A program made the position numbers and the translations under genes. DNA of 27,626 nt from an uncultured Opitutia bacterium. GTDB taxonomy: Bacteria; Verrucomicrobiota; Verrucomicrobiia; Opitutales; UBA953. This document shows, piece by piece, positions 26,017-27,626 of the stretch. Position 1 is the first letter of the stretch. Every line of letters begins with the position of its first letter. Under the pieces are notes generated by a model. It made no database searches. It saw nothing but the letters and a program-made list of their open reading frames with translations, and was not told the DNA's origin. The DNA is taken from assembly GCA_937875975.1 (NCBI GenBank), contig CALEEU010000266.1, positions 1 to 27,626 of the forward strand, in the 5' to 3' direction.

Positions 26017-26883
26017 ATGGTCAACGCGTCGCCCACCATGCCATTCGACCCCAAGATTCCACGAGAACTCGCTAATAAACTGGGGCGCGAGGCGATGAAG
26101 GTCATCGACCTGGGTCTCTACGCCACGCCGACCAGCCAACAGGTCGACATCGCCGCTGACATCGCCGCGGCCGTCGCGCGGACCACCCATCTACCGCCCG
26201 ACCATCGGCATACCACCCCCCGCACGGGACTACACGCGACAGCCATCGAAGTTACCGATGAGACCTCCCTGTCCGCGGCCGCCCGCCACGATGCGGCCGG
26301 CCTGCGCTCGCTAGTGCTCAACTTCGCCTCCCCGACCGTCGCCGGCGGCGGCTTCCTCGCCGGCGAACGCGCCCAAGAGGAATACCATTGCCGCTCCTCG
26401 GCGCTCTTCGCCTGCCAACTCGGCGGACCGATGTATGCCTTCCACCTCCAGCAGGGCAACGCACTCCGTTCTGATGCGATGATCTATTCCCCGGACGTTC
26501 CCGTCTTCCGGGACGATGAGCATCGCATGCTCGAGACGCCCTTCAAGGTCACCTTCGTGTCAGCCGCCGCCTGCGACGCCCGTGATGTCGCCCCACTCGA
26601 TCAGACGAAGATTCCCGGTGCCATGAGCGCACGCATCGTCAAGGTGCTCGCGATCGCCCAAGCCAATGGACACGACGCGCTCGTGCTCGGCGCTTGGGGC
26701 TGCGGCAACTTCGCCAACGATCCCGGATTGATTGCCGACCTTTTCCGCCAGGCCCTCGACGGCCCCTTCAAGGGTGCGTTTCGTCAGGTGACCTTCGCGA
26801 TCGTGGACACCACGCCCGATCAACGTTGCCTGAACCAATTCCGCTTGGCGCTCTCGCCCAAAGCCCCACCAGGGCACAACTGA
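26017..26883 (+). CDS. Microbial-type poly(ADP-ribose) glycohydrolase (TIGR02452 family)
   Basis: This macrodomain-fold family removes ADP-ribose from proteins. The 288-residue product begins with a helical cap (IPRELANKLGREAMKVIDLGLY) and carries the PARG signature: NFASPTVAGGGFLAG with GGG at 110-112, then QEE at 120-122 with the catalytic glutamates. Later blocks (VLGAWGCGNFANDP and the DLFRQAL helix) match the family. I start at ATG 26017, with a GGCGGTGG run upstream; ATG 26038 is also possible. The 84-base gap to the HDAC-like gene may hold promoters for both. Its stop lies 5 bases from the opposing SGNH gene. Confidence 0.9.
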   Translation: MVNASPTMPFDPKIPRELANKLGREAMKVIDLGLYATPTSQQVDIAADIAAAVARTTHLPPDHRHTTPRTGLHATAIEVTDETSLSAAARHDAAGLRSLVLNFASPTVAGGGFLAGERAQEEYHCRSSALFACQLGGPMYAFHLQQGNALRSDAMIYSPDVPVFRDDEHRMLETPFKVTFVSAAACDARDVAPLDQTKIPGAMSARIVKVLAIAQANGHDALVLGAWGCGNFANDPGLIADLFRQALDGPFKGAFRQVTFAIVDTTPDQRCLNQFRLALSPKAPPGHN

Positions 26884-26888
26884 GGCGC

Positions 26889-27626
26889 TTATTTGAGGCG
26901 GCCTAGGATGGCTTCGCCGACAGTGGCGCCAAGGAAATCGTAGCCGGCTCCGGTGAAATGCACGTCCAACGGCGGCTGGAATTCCTTCAGGCGAGGAGTC
27001 ATCGCGCCGAAGAGGTCATCCGTCGGGATGCCGTGCTTCTTCATCACCTCGGCGGCGAGGGCATTCTTCTCGACAATGGACACGGCGGTCTGCTTCTGGG
27101 CGGGATTATCCGGAATCGGCGTCGTGCTGGCCCAGATGAGCTTAGCACCGGTCTTCTCGAGGCGAACGACGATCTCTTCGAGGCGCTTCACGTAGTCGGC
27201 CGCCGGCGTGGCGCGGTCATGGATACCAAAATTGAAATGGATGACGTCCCACTTCCCTGCGCCGAGCCAGGCATCGAGGTTCTTGAGGCCCGAAGCGGTG
27301 GGACCGCAATTAGCCGGGGCGCGGTGGACGTTCGCCTTACCCGCGAGGGCCTTGCGGGTGGGCTGGGTGTAGCCACGCGAAACGGAATCCCCGATAAGCA
27401 GGATGCGCGGTAGCTTCGGGTCGTCCTTCACGAAGTCCCAGGCACTCGACTGGCCGGCGATCTTACCGCGCTTGTGCAGAGGTAGGTAAAAGCCGTTACC
27501 TAGGTTGGCCTGAAGCACCTTCTCCCACGCTTGCTCTTCCGGCGAGAGCTGGGCGACCAAAGCCTGATACTTCACTTCCACGGCGGCATCCTGGGCCGCT
27601 TTCTTGGCAGCCGCCTCCTTGGCGTT
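26889..27626 (-). CDS. SGNH/GDSL-family hydrolase, C-terminal part (5' end outside window)
   Basis: The frame is open to the right edge of the window, so the visible 245 residues are the C-terminal part of a longer protein. A start at GTG 27581 is unlikely. The first visible stretch is Ala/Lys-rich (AKEAAAKKAAQDAAVEV), probably a linker. The hydrolase domain shows GDSVSRGY with the nucleophile serine, NFGIHDRA in place of the usual GxND block, and DVHFTGAGY with the catalytic histidine. This NFGxHD form is common in esterases of Planctomycetes and Verrucomicrobia, often encoded near polysaccharide-degrading genes. Substrate unknown. Any signal peptide lies outside the window. Confidence 0.85.
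   Translation of the reverse strand, partial: NAKEAAAKKAAQDAAVEVKYQALVAQLSPEEQAWEKVLQANLGNGFYLPLHKRGKIAGQSSAWDFVKDDPKLPRILLIGDSVSRGYTQPTRKALAGKANVHRAPANCGPTASGLKNLDAWLGAGKWDVIHFNFGIHDRATPAADYVKRLEEIVVRLEKTGAKLIWASTTPIPDNPAQKQTAVSIVEKNALAAEVMKKHGIPTDDLFGAMTPRLKEFQPPLDVHFTGAGYDFLGATVGEAILGRLK

Overview
The window is about 27.6 kb of dense, GC-rich bacterial chromosome with no mobile element, CRISPR array or phage gene that I can see. The gene mix suggests the PVC superphylum, most likely Verrucomicrobiota (Opitutae-like). The reasons are secreted or envelope SGNH hydrolases at both edges, a FecR-like anti-sigma factor behind an ECF sigma factor, lipid A gene lpxI, a TRAFAC-type GTPase with a GAP1-like partner, and many TPR-like or helical proteins. 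The taxonomic call is an inference from gene content; no 16S gene is present.

Layout. Positions 1-1497 hold the 3' part of a Ski2-like helicase gene, tail to tail with a small SGNH hydrolase gene (1501-2127, minus). RNase P RNA (rnpB, about 2226-2594, plus) follows, closed by a strong GNRA-tetraloop hairpin that faces the end of gltA. A long minus-strand run (9267 down to 2656) reads ECF sigma factor, anti-sigma-like membrane protein, ptsP (Enzyme I), hisC, hisB, hisH, gltA, mostly with overlapping or near-abutting genes.

Divergent from the sigma gene is the most unusual block, 9386-16842 (plus): a four-gene operon with spacings of an overlap or 3 nt. It encodes a zinc-ribbon/P-loop GTPase, a GAP1-N2-like single-pass membrane protein, a 982-residue helical single-pass membrane protein, and a GYF-domain protein with three membrane helices. 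It reads as a GTPase-controlled membrane assembly of unknown function. Its promoter region has a perfect TATAAT box touching a perfect 6-5-6 palindrome.

A CAT-anticodon tRNA follows (16901-16977). Then come housekeeping genes: rsfS and nadD (minus), lpxI (plus), a 92-residue membrane protein (minus, with its own terminator), and the overlapping set panB-gpsA-SET-domain protein (plus). After these are a TPR-like protein, a long and divergent purA, and a small unknown gene. The right end has a histone-deacetylase-type hydrolase (minus) divergent from a PARG-type ADP-ribose glycohydrolase (plus), and a second SGNH hydrolase cut by the window edge.

How the genes fit together: most serve central metabolism (citrate synthase, histidine, pantothenate, NAD, purine, glycerol-3-phosphate, lipid A) or RNA/translation (rnpB, tRNA, rsfS). 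The accessory interest lies in the GTPase-membrane operon with its divergent sigma/anti-sigma pair, and in three genes of eukaryote-like protein-modification families (SET, HDAC, PARG) within 6 kb.
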